DNA of 64,000 bases. It comes from Sanguinoderma infundibulare. Its lineage: Eukaryota > Basidiomycota > Agaricomycetes > Polyporales > Polyporaceae. A model generated the notes under the pieces. That model had not been told where the DNA came from and ran no database searches. It saw nothing but the letters and a program-made list of their open reading frames with translations. The position numbers and the translations under genes were made by a program. The stretch spans positions 2,232,001 through 2,296,000 of the forward strand of contig JAVLRN010000006.1 in assembly GCA_032821775.1 (NCBI GenBank), given 5' to 3'. Shown here piece by piece: positions 1 to 11,476 of this stretch (the stretch's first letter is position 1; each line of letters starts with the position of its first letter).

Positions 1-815
1 CCTTGGGTTAGTACGGTTGAAAAACGAAGGAGTACCTTCTTAGCGTCAGCATATTCCTTCCAAGCGTGGTATGCGGTCTGCCCTGCACGAGATCTCAATA
101 CAGCAGCCGCAGTGGGCGAGTTCGACCTGACATACTCACCAGGCATGCCGGCAACGCCAACATATGCCGACCACGGCAGACCGACTTTGTTATCGAGCAC
201 GCGGAAAGCCCTCGGGTCGACGACGACGTAGTTTTTGAACTCTGCGCAGAATCAGCGAGAGGGCCTCAAAGGGGTTGAAGGGGAAAGAGACGTACGGAAC
301 AGTCCGTAAAGATGATCGCCGGCTTTCACACTGGGAGAGCCGGAGCGGAGGACAACGCCAACGCCGAAGTTCGCCAGACTGTCATTTGGAAGAACTGTTA
401 GATAGACAACCGGAGCGCGAGCGTGTCCAGTCCCTTACGGTTCGCCAAGCTTGAACGGTGCCTATAACGCGCACGTTAGCTCCCTGAAGTCAACTTGAAA
501 AATCGTCAAAAGGAAAGACACTGACGTTATAACTCTTCTTCTCGGGCGCGCGCATCCTGCCTCGCATATACGGATCAATGGAAAGCACGAGGACCTTGAC
601 GAGAACACCGCCATTGAGCGAGACCGTGTCGAGATCGATGGTCTCGGATTCATCGTAGATCGTCGTCTTCCCGGGAACGGGGTACCCTGTTCAAACGCCA
701 TGGTCAGCATCGACACATACTAGCACAGGGGTCGTTGAATCGCATCCATCCGCGAAGAGAACATACCAGTGGGAACCTCGTTGAACAAGTAGCGGCCATT
801 CTTCACGGGAGCCAT
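1..815 (-). CDS. NADP-dependent medium-chain reductase/dehydrogenase, truncated by window edge
   Basis: The start (ATG at 815-813) and about half of a cytosolic MDR-superfamily reductase lie here; the rest runs off the left edge. Reading the minus strand with short introns gives the N-terminus MAPVKNGRYLFNEVPTG, then a stretch with SIDPYMRGRMR, then LANFGVGVVL, KAGDHLYGLF, and finally GMPGQTAYHAWKEYA. These are hallmarks of the leukotriene-B4 12-hydroxydehydrogenase / alkenal double-bond reductase branch, which reduces alpha,beta-unsaturated carbonyls with NADPH and lacks catalytic zinc. At least five introns are evident, for example after EVPTG and inside GMPG. The NADP-binding Rossmann core and C-terminus are outside the window. 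The family call is firm and the substrate is unknown. Confidence 0.85.
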
Positions 816-1085
816 GTTCTTTCAGACGATCTGTCGATAACTTGAACGAGGACAAACTGCAAGATGGGGGGTCGTGCTGTGTTATGGATCGAACTCGATA
901 CCGACCACGTCGTCCGTCTTATACTCGCACTCAATCACCGAAGCCCGGGATAGGAGGAGGCTCGGGCTTACTCAGCGCGAGTGTCTCTGTTTCGTGAGTT
1001 GGCGTGCATCGGCCCACTGCTTGGTTCATCAATTCCCTCGGGTGCCCGGTTGACGGCCGAATTGAATAGCCGGTCGGAACTGGTT

Positions 1086-1118
1086 TGAGATGTCACATCC
1101 CCGATCGGCGACATCTCA
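1086..1118. repeat. Perfect 9-bp inverted repeat
   Basis: TGAGATGTC at 1086-1094 is matched by GACATCTCA at 1110-1118 around a 15-nt loop. It could be a hairpin or a dyad for a dimeric regulator. It sits about 270 nt upstream of the reductase ATG. No function is established. Confidence 0.5.
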
Positions 1119-1238
1119 ACTACGGTAGTAATCTCTACCGCCACGCATCCATGTCAGTTAATAAGAAGCAAGTTGACTGGTTTACCTCAAAAAAGTATCA
1201 AGTGCAGTAACATGTCTCTCATCGAGGTCGAGATGTGA

Positions 1239-1246
1239 TGACGTCA
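1239..1246. promoter_or_regulatory. CRE/ATF-type palindrome TGACGTCA
   Basis: This is an exact 8-bp match to the consensus for CREB/ATF-type bZIP factors (Atf1 in fungi, linked to stress responses). It lies about 425 nt upstream of the reductase start, a plausible place for a stress-inducible detoxification gene. A single 8-mer can occur by chance, so regulation is inference. Confidence 0.35.
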
Positions 1247-2178
1247 TGATGTCGCTACGTCCTTCGGGGACTGCCGAAGGTCCATGCGGGCCGCGGCCCA
1301 GTGTCGCCTCAGGCTTCTTGACCAGGCTGGCGGAGTCCACAACGGCGTGGCATTCAAATCCTCAGCCAAGCACCAAGCATTAGCGGCCCGTCTGTTCACG
1401 GATCCTACGTCATCCAGTACTCTTCATATGTAGGTTGACCGTTTCGGTTCTGTCGTCGCTTGTCTGTGTATCGGCAACTGCCGGAGAAACTGACGAGGGC
1501 GCTTCGCTACCTCCTCCCCAGTGCCCGACCAACCCACGAGCCACGATGCTGCCGAAAGATCTCCCCGCCATCGCCGCATCGTCGAGGACCCATGCATGTC
1601 GGCTGGTATCCTCCGTGGCCGTCAGAGTCGATCCGCTGTGCGTATCTGTTAAGATCCTCGTCCCCGCACGACATCCACAAAAGCCCATATATCGTATTAC
1701 GGCGGCACAGAAAATCGATAACTTTGGAGAAGCTCGCTGGGGTCGTTGCAAGGGAAGGTCGGTACGCACCCATCGTTCGAAACTGGGAAGGCCAGCTAAC
1801 CAGTTTGAGTGCTTCTAGGTTGGCTCGCCCGCCATTACATCTGACGAGAGGCGGCTCATGAACACCTGGGGTCGATGTGCGATCGGGCTGCTTCGGCCCA
1901 TGTCGATTCAAGTGCTGGGATCGTGTGCTTCTGCGATCAGATCCTCGCCTTGTTCATCGGTTTGACAGGCGTTTCTGGGACTGAGAATGATTCTTGGTGG
2001 GCACGACGGCTGTCCTCGAATTTGGCGGCCTCCAAGGCGTCCAACGGCACCTCCTCTGAGCGAGCGATTATCTGGCCTCGCGAGGATTTCTCTCTGGTTC
2101 ACCTCTTCGCTTTCCCGCTGTCGGTTCCAGGCTCTTCATTCACCACCCCTCCGCTATCCGCGACGGCGACAGTGAACC

Positions 2179-3935
2179 ATGGACTTGCGTACCATTCTAC
2201 CTACGCTGTTGTCCTACCTCCCTTTCTCGCTCTCCCCCGGTCTCCAGCCTCTGCCCCCCATAGCACATTCCCCTCCGCCCCAGGTCGCGATACCGCCATC
2301 ACGGCTGAACGTGAACTATGATGTCCTTCTGTCTATCCTGTCCGCCTCTCCCCCGGCAACCGCGACCTCGATGATGGCTACTTGCCGCTTTCTCTACCAC
2401 GAGGGCGCCAAATTCGTACTTCAGGACCATGAGATCTCGCTCAATTCGAACCTTTCCGAGGGCAAGGCCCTGTCCCTCTTGCGCTTCATCAAGGCCGAAG
2501 GTCTCTCGCGATGCTCGCACGTCCGCAACCTCCACGTTTCCATGCACCCCATGCCCGAGAGCGTGGCTAGAGCTTTGGTCGACCTCTTGCCCCATCTGAC
2601 GGCCATCAAGTTGCTCTATCTCACCGTCGAACACGCCCTCGAGTCCTATCCTGACCTCATCCCTGCCTTCGCTTCACTTCGATCCGTCAAGAAGCTCCTC
2701 ATCGCAGGCGCTAGTGAGCGTTCCTGTGAGCTCCTCAGGGCCTTGCAGTCGGAGCTCGTCACCGCCCAACTCTACTTCAACCCGCCTACAACCCTTTTCG
2801 GTCGCAACTTTTACTTCACCAGCGGCTTCCACCCGATCATCATGTTGGAGAGGTCCGCCCTCACGCTCAATGCGCTCGCCTGGGGCTTCTGGTTCGACAT
2901 GAACCCTGCAATCCTCCTCTCTCTACCCAGAATCGTCTATCCGAATCTCCACATTCTCTCTATGCATGAGAGCCTCTTGCCCGACCTGGCCCCCTACATT
3001 CAGTCCTTCCCCAACCTCGCCCACCTCTCCATGGGCAACCAGCAGGTCAACGCATACGGCCATGGCCCCGAGGACTTGATCCGGCTCGGACGGGAGACGA
3101 ACCTGCAGCGATATGGCACTGGCCAATCCCTCACGTGGACGCACCTCGAGGACTACTCCGGCTCCGTCATGGACATCTGGTCGCTCGGCCTCGCTTTCCC
3201 CATCCGCAGGCTGAACCTTCACGACATGCCTCACGCCCGCCCGCGCCGTGCGCTCATAGACGTGGTGGAGAGCGCGCGCCCGGAACAGCTCTCGATCTCG
3301 TTCATCAGGTGCCCACTGACGGATGTGCTGAAGGCCGACTTCCTCAGTGCACTACGCGCCAAGGGCTCGTCCGGTTTGAAGCACCTCTCGGTCCTAGTCG
3401 AGCTGATGCCGGGAGACCGCGATTTAGACGTCAGCCGTGCGTTGGTGAGTGTCGTAACGCTGCCGTTGTCGGTCGTGTATGAACAAAGAAGATGTCGTTG
3501 CTCACATCGAATCGTTTCTAGGCCGACATCGAGGCTGCGCTGTTAAGCCTGAAGCTGGCCCACGTCGACATCGCGCTGAACGACATCGGTCTGCAGGACA
3601 AGACGACGAACGAGACGCTGGCGGAACGCACGCTCGACGAGTTCGATGTGCGCGCGTTCGCAACGCGCCTCGTGAACACCATCCCCACTCTTGAAAACGC
3701 CTTTGTTGCCATCCAGCGGCCGCGTCGACGGGGCGGCGCGCACAGGGTCGCGAGGGTGACGGACGAGGACGAGGACGCGGACACGTGTTGTCCGCTGGGC
3801 CTGCTGCCGAAGGTGGAGAAGGGGGTCTTCTATAACGAGATATCGCCGATGCACATCCAGCAGATGCACAAGCCTGCTCCCGAGGGCAACACGGGTAGTC
3901 GGGGCTGGTCTCAGATGCTGGGATTGAAAAAGTAG
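2179..3935 (+). CDS. F-box-like protein
   Basis: The model has two exons, 2179-3444 and 3522-3935, joined across a 77-nt GTGAGT...CTAG intron, and encodes about 559 residues. Near residues 35-80 the pattern NVNYDVLLSILSASPP followed by TSMMATCRFLYHEGAK resembles the divergent F-box of Agaricomycetes; the rest looks like a leucine-rich-repeat-type fold without clear repeats. F-box proteins recruit substrates to SCF ubiquitin ligases; the target here is unknown. The ATG at 2179 is the first in frame; a second pair of ATGs near residue 65 is possible but would cut the F-box. The C-terminal exon reads cleanly to a TAG at 3935 and ends in a lysine-rich tail. Confidence 0.75.
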
Positions 3936-4139
3936 GCATGTGGTGGCCGCGGCGTTTCAGTCAGCCTGGAGGTCTTTGTCGCAGAGCGTGTGCGATGTAG
4001 GATACGGAAGTGATTGTCAGCAGCCGTTATTCGATTCCCGAACGGTCTTCGAGCGGCGGGCCTCCTCGACAAGTTGACCGTGACCCGCAGGCAGTCGCGA
4101 CGTCGCGCCCGAGGGAATAAGAGGCCGACGAGCGGCGCG

Positions 4140-4582
4140 CCGGCCCGGGTATTGCCAAGAGCACTTCCGCTACAACTCCAGGCCCGCCTTCGTCGCTCAA
4201 CAAGACTCTGCCATCATCACACTCAACGTCATCCAGACCGACATGGCTAGCCATGTACTCCCCAGATGCGAGATACTCCTCACATTGACTGTGCGTGGTC
4301 TGTTGGTCTGACAGGGGAGACTTGATCATGGTGCGTTGACTTTGTTTGAGTGTTCTTCACTTCTCGATCGCAGATATCGTCACCGCCGTCGAGTTTCCCC
4401 AGCCGCGGCTTGAGATCATGGCCGTTCGTACGTCACTCGATCCGGTGGAGATTGCATCTCCAGAGATCATGAAGTGGACCGTGACTGTGCCGCACCAAAT
4501 ATGCGCCCACAACGTCCAAGGAACTCTGGAGATCGAGTCAGTCGATGAATCGATATATATGCGTGCTTCGACGTTAATATGG
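4140..4582 (+). other. Possible coding remnant, unidentified
   Basis: Two open segments look protein-like. One contains SRPAFVAQQDSAIITLNVIQ (about 4158-4217). The other, after a GTGCGT...CGCAG intron, contains DIVTAVEFPQPRLEIMAV and continues through EIMKWTVTVPHQICAHN to a GT at about 4582. No start codon or clean connection between them can be fixed; the only splice upstream would need a 24-nt intron. It may be a decayed gene or part of a poorly modelled one. The family is not recognised. Confidence 0.25.
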
Positions 4583-4924
4583 TGGGTATAGTTCCACGAT
4601 CTGGACTGCCTGGTCCGGCCGTCTGTTTGCGGTGAGCAGAGTCGGAAGACAATGCACCAATGATACTCACTGTCTCAGAGTCGAGAATTCTGTAAGTTCT
4701 TGTCAGTTACTGACAGTTCCGCGAAGGCACCACTGTCCATCCTAATTTAGAAGATCCTGAACTGAAGTCCTCCTAGAGTCTGCATGGGGCTTAGAGGCTC
4801 TGAAAGTTTCGAAGAGAAGTACTTTGCAGTTTCTCCTGATAGGACGGCAACACACGAAGGTGCGGGAGGTATTAGTTGTTGTACGGTAATCACCGTTCTC
4901 GCTCTTACCCCCGACGCCCTAAGA

Positions 4925-5210
4925 GGTCCTAAGTCCATCCTCCTCTGTATCGCCGCCTTCGCCGCCTCGCCCGGGTCGCACTTTGCCAGTTTATCGTAAT
5001 CGTATCACACCAGCACCGAGTCGCACTCCGTCACGATCCGCCTTGCGCGTACGACGGGATCGCGCCTTCCATGAAGAAGGGTGTCTTCGCTACGCGGCTG
5101 GCATTGGGCCTCGAGTGCAGCTTGTGCGCGACGAGGTGTCGGGGTTGGCGATGGGGCCTTGTAGTCGATCGAGATGTACTTTAGTATGAGGGAAAGCGAA
5201 CTGGCCAGGC
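4925..5210 (-). pseudogene. Broken copy of the hotdog thioesterase gene at 60832-61757
   Basis: Read on the minus strand, this stretch aligns with the last exon of the thioesterase gene some 56 kb away (about 61462-61738). Shared peptides include RIVTECDSVLV, YDYDKLAKCDPGE and AKAAIQRRM, with nucleotide identity around nine in ten in the best part by eye. It is disabled: the Trp codon after DSVLV is TGA instead of TGG, one base is missing just before the RIVTECD block, and further small gaps shift the frame in the upstream part. The first exons are absent and no start codon exists. Because the copied part is a single exon in the parent, retroposition and DNA duplication cannot be told apart; no poly(A) tract is visible. 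Confidence 0.85.
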
Positions 5211-5399
5211 CAACTCCAGGCACTGAATACTGTAGCTGAATTGCGAGAAGCGCTGCAGCGTGTCGCGGCGATAGAGGGCACCTAGTTCGATGCCGCAGCA
5301 ACGCGCTCGGTCACGACTCACGGTTGCCTGTAGCCCTATTTAACAAGCAGGAAGTTCATACGTCTCCCATTTGCTCTCTCCGTCAAGATTGCTGCACAC

Positions 5400-6461
5400 A
5401 TGGCTCTGGACGAGCAGGACAATCAGCTACAATCGAGTGGCTCGCCCGCTGAGCACATTGCTGATAACCATGAAGAACACTCCTCTCATCCTGTTCCATC
5501 CAGTCCTTTCGACGAGTTCCCCGGTGCCGACGTTATCCTGCGTAGCTCGGACAACGTGAATTTCCACGTCTTTCGTTGCATCCTCGCCATCGTATCCCCC
5601 GTCTTCGCCTCCATGTTCGCGCTCCCCCAACCGCCTCGATCTTCGGGGGCGACTAAGGAGCTTCCCATCGTAGTGCTTTCGGAAACAAGCACCACATTAG
5701 ACGCTTTCCTCAAGCTCTGCTACCCTCTCCCCGTTCCACCTACCTTTGTAACCTTCGACGAAGCAAAGCCCATCCTCGAAGCGTTGCACAAGTACGAAGT
5801 CACTTGGCGTCCGCAGCTCCTCGTCCCGCCGCTGTTGCCGCATGTTCGCGACAACCCGCTCCGCGTCTACGCCGTCGCGGTGCGTTTCGCCTTCGACCAC
5901 CTCGCCCAGCTCGCTGCGCGCGAATCGCTCCTCCTCCAGGTGGAGGACCTCACTCGGCGGTGCGCTGAGCTAGATGACATCAGCGCAACGGACTTCCAGC
6001 GGCTCCTGATATACCGCCAGAAGGCGGTCGCCGCCGCGAACCACTTCACTGTCAGCTGGTGCCCCCCCAGTCCTTCGCAAACGCGATGGACATGGTTGAG
6101 ATGCGCGAAGTGTAGACCGCATATTAACTCTTACTGTGCCAACCGGACGACGTGCGGCTGCGGCCCCGCATCGTGGTTCACGAAGTATTGGGACGGGATT
6201 TTGGAAGTGCTGAAGGCGACCCCGAGCGCGGGCGCGCTGAAGCTGCCTGTCGTCGTGGACATGACAGAGGGGTTGAGCGGCTCGGTCACCTGTAGCACGT
6301 GCCACAAGGGTGTCTTGAAGGAGATCCCCCAATATCTGGAATGGCTTGGGTTTGAGTTGGAGGAGAAGATATCGCAGGTGTGTTCCTGGCTTGTCTTGTC
6401 AACGGCCTTGCGAACCGTAACACTGACGAGGTTACTGTAGATCGAGCTGCATGAGAAATGA
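5400..6461 (+). CDS. BTB/POZ domain protein
   Basis: Exon 1 (5400-6377) and a tiny last exon (6441-6461) are joined across a 63-nt GTGTGT...GTAG intron, giving about 332 residues. Residues 35-125 form a BTB fold: FPGADVILRSSDNVNFHVF, then ILAIVSPVFASMFALPQP, the pattern of fungal BTB proteins. BTB domains dimerise and often bind Cullin-3; the partner here is unknown. The C-terminal part has cysteine pairs (CGCG, TCSTC) that could bind zinc but match no finger I know. Without splicing, the frame runs on only to the intron's own TAG, so the splice decides the last six residues. A TATTTAA box lies about 65 nt upstream of the ATG. Confidence 0.8.
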
Positions 6462-7660
6462 GTTCGGAGACATCGGATTGCAATGATTGTGGAATACGCA
6501 ATGCATTGGCATGGAGTCCACGTTCCATATTCGATTCCAATCTTGCGAGAAGGCTCGCTCGACGTGCGTGGACAGACTGTCAACCGCTGTCCTAAGACCA
6601 GCCACTGCTACCCAACGCCAGGGACTCTGGAATACAGGACGATCACCGGCTTCTTTCTTACGGATTAGCGTGTTGGGAAGATTCTGGATATACGCGATGA
6701 CGAAGCATGCGCTGCACCCATGGCTTTCCAAGGCAGCACTGAGGTGAGTACAACATACATCCCATAAAAGGAGTGTTGAGTAGCACGAATGCGAGAAGTG
6801 AATGGACACCTGCGTACCCACAGACGACATTATTCGTGATGCCCCTCGCATCGGACAGAATTTGTGCAGACTGGCCATATTGACCATTCTAAATGGCGCA
6901 TCGACTGCCGAATGCTGCACGGCGCCGAACGCTGAAACTGCCTTCAGTGCTGCATGCCCAGCGCATGGTGGGATTTTGAGGGGGTTGCTTCAATGGAATT
7001 CAAGTTCCACTCAACAGAAAAGGGAAAGTCTCTTGAAAGTCGTACAGGACACAGCAACCATGGTCTAGAGCGGCCGCGTTGTTAGTGCTGCATCTGATCC
7101 ATCTGTCGAAAGTTGCCTACACACGTAACGCACACCCTCGCATGCCGGTGGCTGAAGGCCGTTCCGATTCAGAGTTGGAAGCGTACGTATTGGCCGAGAT
7201 CTCGTTTTCATGAACTTCAAACCGTCTCCCGAACATCTGGGAGGTTTTCGGACAGCGATACACTGTGACTATTGACTTGACCAAGGACCCTTGAAGGAAA
7301 TTGCACACATATGCATCCTGTTGGAATGGAGAGGGTGCTCGGAGCGGGATTTGAAGCTGGATTGATGTGGCAGCTGACAGGCAGCGAGACGCCGGGTGCC
7401 TGAAGGACTGCAGGCGGAGGTGGCCTTGGTTGACCTTCCCGACTTCCCTCCATCCTCGTCCTCGTCCTCCTCGACGGCTGCTGCAACTATCCGGTCTTTA
7501 AACCTGACTGTCCTTTCCCTGCTCGCTCCTTTGCTTGCTTTGCCATTGCTTCCCCTCAGTACGTCGTTTTCGCGCACTAATAAGCCCTTCGCTGACTCCC
7601 GCTCCTTAGCCCATCCCTACCTGCTCTCCTTTGTGTAACCCGTACAAGGATTTCTCTACG
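6462..7660. other. Intergenic region, no gene seen
   Basis: About 1.2 kb between the BTB gene and the GPI-protein gene. Open frames of up to 160 codons occur on both strands but overlap and show no domain or splice logic. A TCC/TCG-rich microsatellite-like tract lies near 7445-7475, upstream of the GPI-protein gene. Confidence 0.5.
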
Positions 7661-8786
7661 ATGTTCGCTTACGCTGGCCTCATCGCTCTCGCTGCTGCTG
7701 TTATCACTCGCGCAGAGCCTGTCCCGACCGCGCCTGGTCCCGGCGATAGCTTCAAGGAGGGCTCTCAGTGCTCATTCACTTGGACCCCCGACACCACCGG
7801 TGTCTGGAAGGAGATGAATGTGCAACTTATGTCGGGGAGCAACTTGGCCATGGTCCATATTACCAGTACGCTTTCCATTGCCTTCTTCCCACTTTTTCGG
7901 ATAGACGCTCACAGCCGTCTCAAGCTGTCGCGACTCTTGACGGGACGGACGCCAGCAAGACCTCCTTCACCTACGACTGTCCCGAGGTGAGTATTCACGT
8001 TGAAGCTCTTAACGGACGCACGAGTCGCGTTTAGTCCATGGTGGAGCGATTCTTGTTGGCATCATCGTTGCATGATCCCCAAGAAGCCTTCCCTGCTGCT
8101 CACCCACATTCGACGCTCGCAGTTATGCGTAGCAGCTGTGTCTCATGATCCACACTGCTCCACATTCCTCCGTTCTCGAGGGACGTAGCAAACAACGGGG
8201 ACCGCACGGGCCCCGGCTCCTTTGATCCCTCTGCCCGTACTCATACGCTCTTGGCCTCTCTCTACAGGTCACTCCAAACTCGGCCATCTACTTCTACCAG
8301 TTCTCGACGCCCTCAGCTCCGACGAATCTCACCTGGACTACCCGTTTCACCATCGCGGCCGCCGACGGTACCACCACTCCCCCAGCAAACCAAAACGAGC
8401 CCGACGGCCAGGCCATCCCCTGGGGTACCGGCGCTCTCGTCGACCCCTCAAAGGCTGTTGCGGCACCCCCCTACCTCACCTCTGGCAGCACTGGCACCGG
8501 TACCGCCACCGCCGGTTCCAGTACGTCCGTAACCACCGCCGTTAGCTCGACAGCGGCCCAGAGCGCCACCTCCGCCGCCGCCGCCAGCACGACCGCTGCA
8601 TCCGTAGCTACCTCAACCAAATTCGTGTCCGCCCCTGCCGCCCCTGCGACGAGCTCGGCCTCGACCTCGAACAGCAGCGCCTCGGCGGCCAACGGCGCGG
8701 CGAGCTTGCTCGGCTCCGACAACTACGCCGTCCGTGCGGGCATCGCGCTTGGCCTTGCCGCGTTCACGTTCGCGTTCGCTCTCTAG
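7661..8786 (+). CDS. Secreted Ser/Thr-rich GPI-anchored protein
   Basis: Three exons (7661-7865, 7925-7986, 8268-8786) give about 261 residues. The N-terminus MFAYAGLIALAAAVITRAEP is a signal peptide. The conserved domain has FTWTPDTTGVWKEMNVQLMS, TVATLDGTDASKTSF, and NSAIYFYQFSTP, as in the Kre9/Knh1-like Ser-Thr-rich GPI-anchored family of Agaricomycetes. A Ser/Thr/Ala-rich stalk (about 170-235) and a hydrophobic C-terminus (GIALGLAAFTFAFAL) fit GPI attachment near the SNSSASAANG segment. The protein should sit on the plasma membrane or in the wall; its exact role is not known. The second intron, 281 nt, is unusually long for this window and could hide a regulatory element. The ATG at 7661 begins the signal peptide. 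Confidence 0.85.
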
Positions 8787-9962
8787 ATCGCAGCGTGATA
8801 TCCCTCGCTGCTCGTTGCTCGTTACAAGATGCACGGGACCCATTCGTCCTTTTCACCACACGACTCGTGCATCTACGGACACAACTCCTGCTTTCCACGG
8901 AACGGCACGCCATCAGCTCGATCGCATACGTACATGTATCAGGCTACATTAATACGGAGAGGGTTTGCGTCGTTGACTTCGGGCTTCTCGCTGCGGGTTT
9001 ATTGACGGGGTCGGCGTTGCTCTTGTCACATCTAGGTTTTATTTCTGAATATGGTGTCGCTCGTGTTTACAATTTGTTGCCAATATATCCGGGATTTGAT
9101 TAGGGCTCATGCTTACCGGATGCATACACCACATAACCACCCGAGCGACCTCCCATATGCCATTGGGCTGGGAACTTCTCGCCAGGGTCGAGCGGTTCTT
9201 AACGATGCCCAACCACGATCAGGGAGCGGCGGCATAGAGGACAAGAATGAAGAACTGAAGATACGGGGGAGCCTCGAGCCTGGGGTGTGGATGGGTACAT
9301 GGTACTATATCCATACAGGCGAAGGGTTCGCGGGAAGGGCCACCCGGCAGAGACGGTCTGCCCCTGCTGTCTGAGGCAGTTCGCCCCTTCCAGGATCTGG
9401 TAGACACATCTCGCAGCGAGCCTGATAACCGCCTGGTGATTCAAGTCTGCGACACGAATCTCCAGAATCCAGTTAAGGACCGCGTGGACGGGGAACATGA
9501 ACTTTCAAGGTTGTGCACAGTGCGCACCGAGGAGAACCGAAGCCGAAGATCGCCGGCCACGTACTTGGACGGTGCCCGGCCAGTCCAGAGGGGCGACGAT
9601 ACATAAGCATATGTATTTGGCGATTGGACATCTAGCGAGCGGGGATGACGCTGCGGGAATAAATAAATATAGATACATTTGGTGGGACAGAGCAGGACGC
9701 GTACGAACAGCAGTAGGTTAGTTAGTAGTGCCGGTCCGTTGGGAGCGGGGGGCGTGCGTAGGGGAGGTATAAGAATACTAAGGTATGCAAGGTCTGGGAA
9801 GCGTCACGAGAAGGGAGAAGGGAGAACTTGAGACGTGAAGTGCCAAAACACGATCCTACCACACCGCCCGGCATCCCGGTGCCTTCTCGAGCTTCAAGCA
9901 GCTGGCACAGACCGAAGCTTCAAGCTTTCAAGGCCGCCCGTCGTGAGCGACGGCCTCGGGCC
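8787..9962. other. Intergenic region between convergent genes
   Basis: This 1.2 kb lies between two genes whose 3' ends face each other, so it holds both 3' UTRs. AT-rich motifs such as AATAAATAAATAT at about 9658-9670 could act in 3'-end formation. No gene is seen. Confidence 0.45.
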
Positions 9963-11476
9963 TCAGCTGCTGCCCCCGCTAGCCGTAGCACCCCGAGGCG
10001 GCCGCCTCTGCTGCTGCTGCTGCAGCTGGTTTCCGGGCACCCACGGCGCGTTCTCGCTCCCAAAGCACCGGTCCCCGTTCTTCTTCAGGTGGCGCTTGAG
10101 CACGTCCTTGCGCGAGCACTGCTCCTTGCACCCGCCGACCATCGCGACGCCGTTGAACATGTACGGCGGCTGGCGCCGCACCCAGTCCGGCAGCGCCCAG
10201 CGGTCCGCCTCGGAGAACGGGACGCCGCAGCAGATCCATAAGGGCGCGTCGGGGTCGCGGTGGTGGATGGAGTGGATGTGCCGCTCGAGGTCCTTGGTGC
10301 GGCTGAAGGTGCGCTCGCCGCGGCAGAGGGGGCACGCGAACCGCGCGTCGGACGTGGGCGTGTACATCGAGGACGAGGATGCCGGCCCGGGAGGCTGTAG
10401 TGTGGCCGTTTTCGACGAGGGGGAGGACGTGGTGGAGGAAGAGCGAGAGGATCCTTGGCGGGAGGGCTCACCCCGGGTGTGGGCTCCGGTGAGGAGGACG
10501 GGGGAAATCTCCGGGGTGGTCAGCCCTGGTGGACGCGGAGAGGCTAAGGTTGGCGAAGCATATGGGGTATGCGAATGGTGAGAACGCCGGTAGCGCGGCG
10601 GTCTTGTGGATTGGAAGTTGTCTATGTGTACACCTTGGTTCTGGGACTGCAACTCGTGCGAGTAGCCAGGACCGGGGAAGCTATGGCTTCGTTCTGGCAC
10701 CTGGCGCGTCGAGGCGGGATTTTGTGCGACAATCTTGGGAGGCTGAGCAGTAGTACGTCGGTATGCAGATGCAGAGGGCGCGGTAGGATGGAGGGGAGGA
10801 AAGGACATCGTGATGGGGGGCGTGGATGGCCCTTGTAGTCCGGGAATGTGCTGAACGCCGGCCGCGACGTTTGTGTACGATGACACATAATGCTGAGACG
10901 CAGCTTCGGACCTGTGGTAGTGATAAGCATATGTCAGCGAGAATGAGAAGATATGTACTCACACTGAGATGAGACCGAGCGAGGAAACGTTTTGCCCGGG
11001 AGCAGGATAGGTCACCGGCGGCGTGGCCGCTGTGGCGTTGGCGCTGGCATGGGGGTTACGACTGAGAGAAGTGCTCTGTGGAGTACCGTATGTGCTGGAG
11101 TGGCCGTACGAAGTCGTGAATGGAACCGAGCAGGTTTGCTGCGTTATACATGGGGACCTAAAGTCGGCGTTGGTGATTACAGAGGGATACTCGAAGTAGA
11201 AACCAAGCCAAGCACATACACGTTTTTATAGAGTTCGTGAGTCGTATAATTATGGGACTGCCCGTGCTGCGGTGGGAGTTGATGCATTTGGGGGCCTGCC
11301 GGATTGGAGCTATAGCTCAGGGCCAACGTTTCGGGCGTGGCGCCGCCAGGGTGGCACCACAGGACAGGGTCGTCATAGGCAGCGGAAGGATCTACGATCC
11401 CGAAGCCCATGTCAAAGCTTGTCGGACAAGGGTCTGTCCTTTTGTTGTCGCCGGTAGGGTAGGAGGAGTGCTGCAT
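9963..11476 (-). CDS. C2H2-type zinc-finger protein, putative transcription factor
   Basis: Three exons (11476-11220, 11157-10963, 10911-9963; introns of 62 and 51 nt) give about 466 residues starting MQHSSYPTGDN. The first 300 residues are Ser/Pro/Thr/Gln-rich and disordered. The C-terminal third carries FACPLCRGERTFSRTKDLER followed by HIHSIHH, a C2H2 finger, then WICCGVPFSE and CKEQCSRKDVLKRHLKKNGD, a second cysteine/histidine module with an inserted loop. This layout is common in basidiomycete proteins assumed to bind DNA. A polyglutamine run near the C-terminus comes from a CAG repeat (about 10008-10027). The nucleus is the inferred location; targets are unknown. Extreme GC richness at the 3' end gives long spurious frames on all strands. 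Confidence 0.8.

Larger units (their letters stand above)
816..2178. other. Intergenic region between divergent genes
   Basis: This 1.4 kb separates the reductase (minus) from the F-box-like gene (plus) and should hold both promoters. It contains a perfect TGACGTCA palindrome (1239-1246) and a 9-bp inverted repeat (1086-1118). Open frames of up to about 130 codons at 1410-1911 overlap on both strands with no recognisable domain, so no gene is called. A TC-rich stretch runs up to the ATG at 2179. Confidence 0.5.

Noticed and set aside
1410..1911. Overlapping frames of 120-134 codons on both strands
   Set aside because: Four frames overlap almost completely, none has a domain, and no splice structure links them to a gene.
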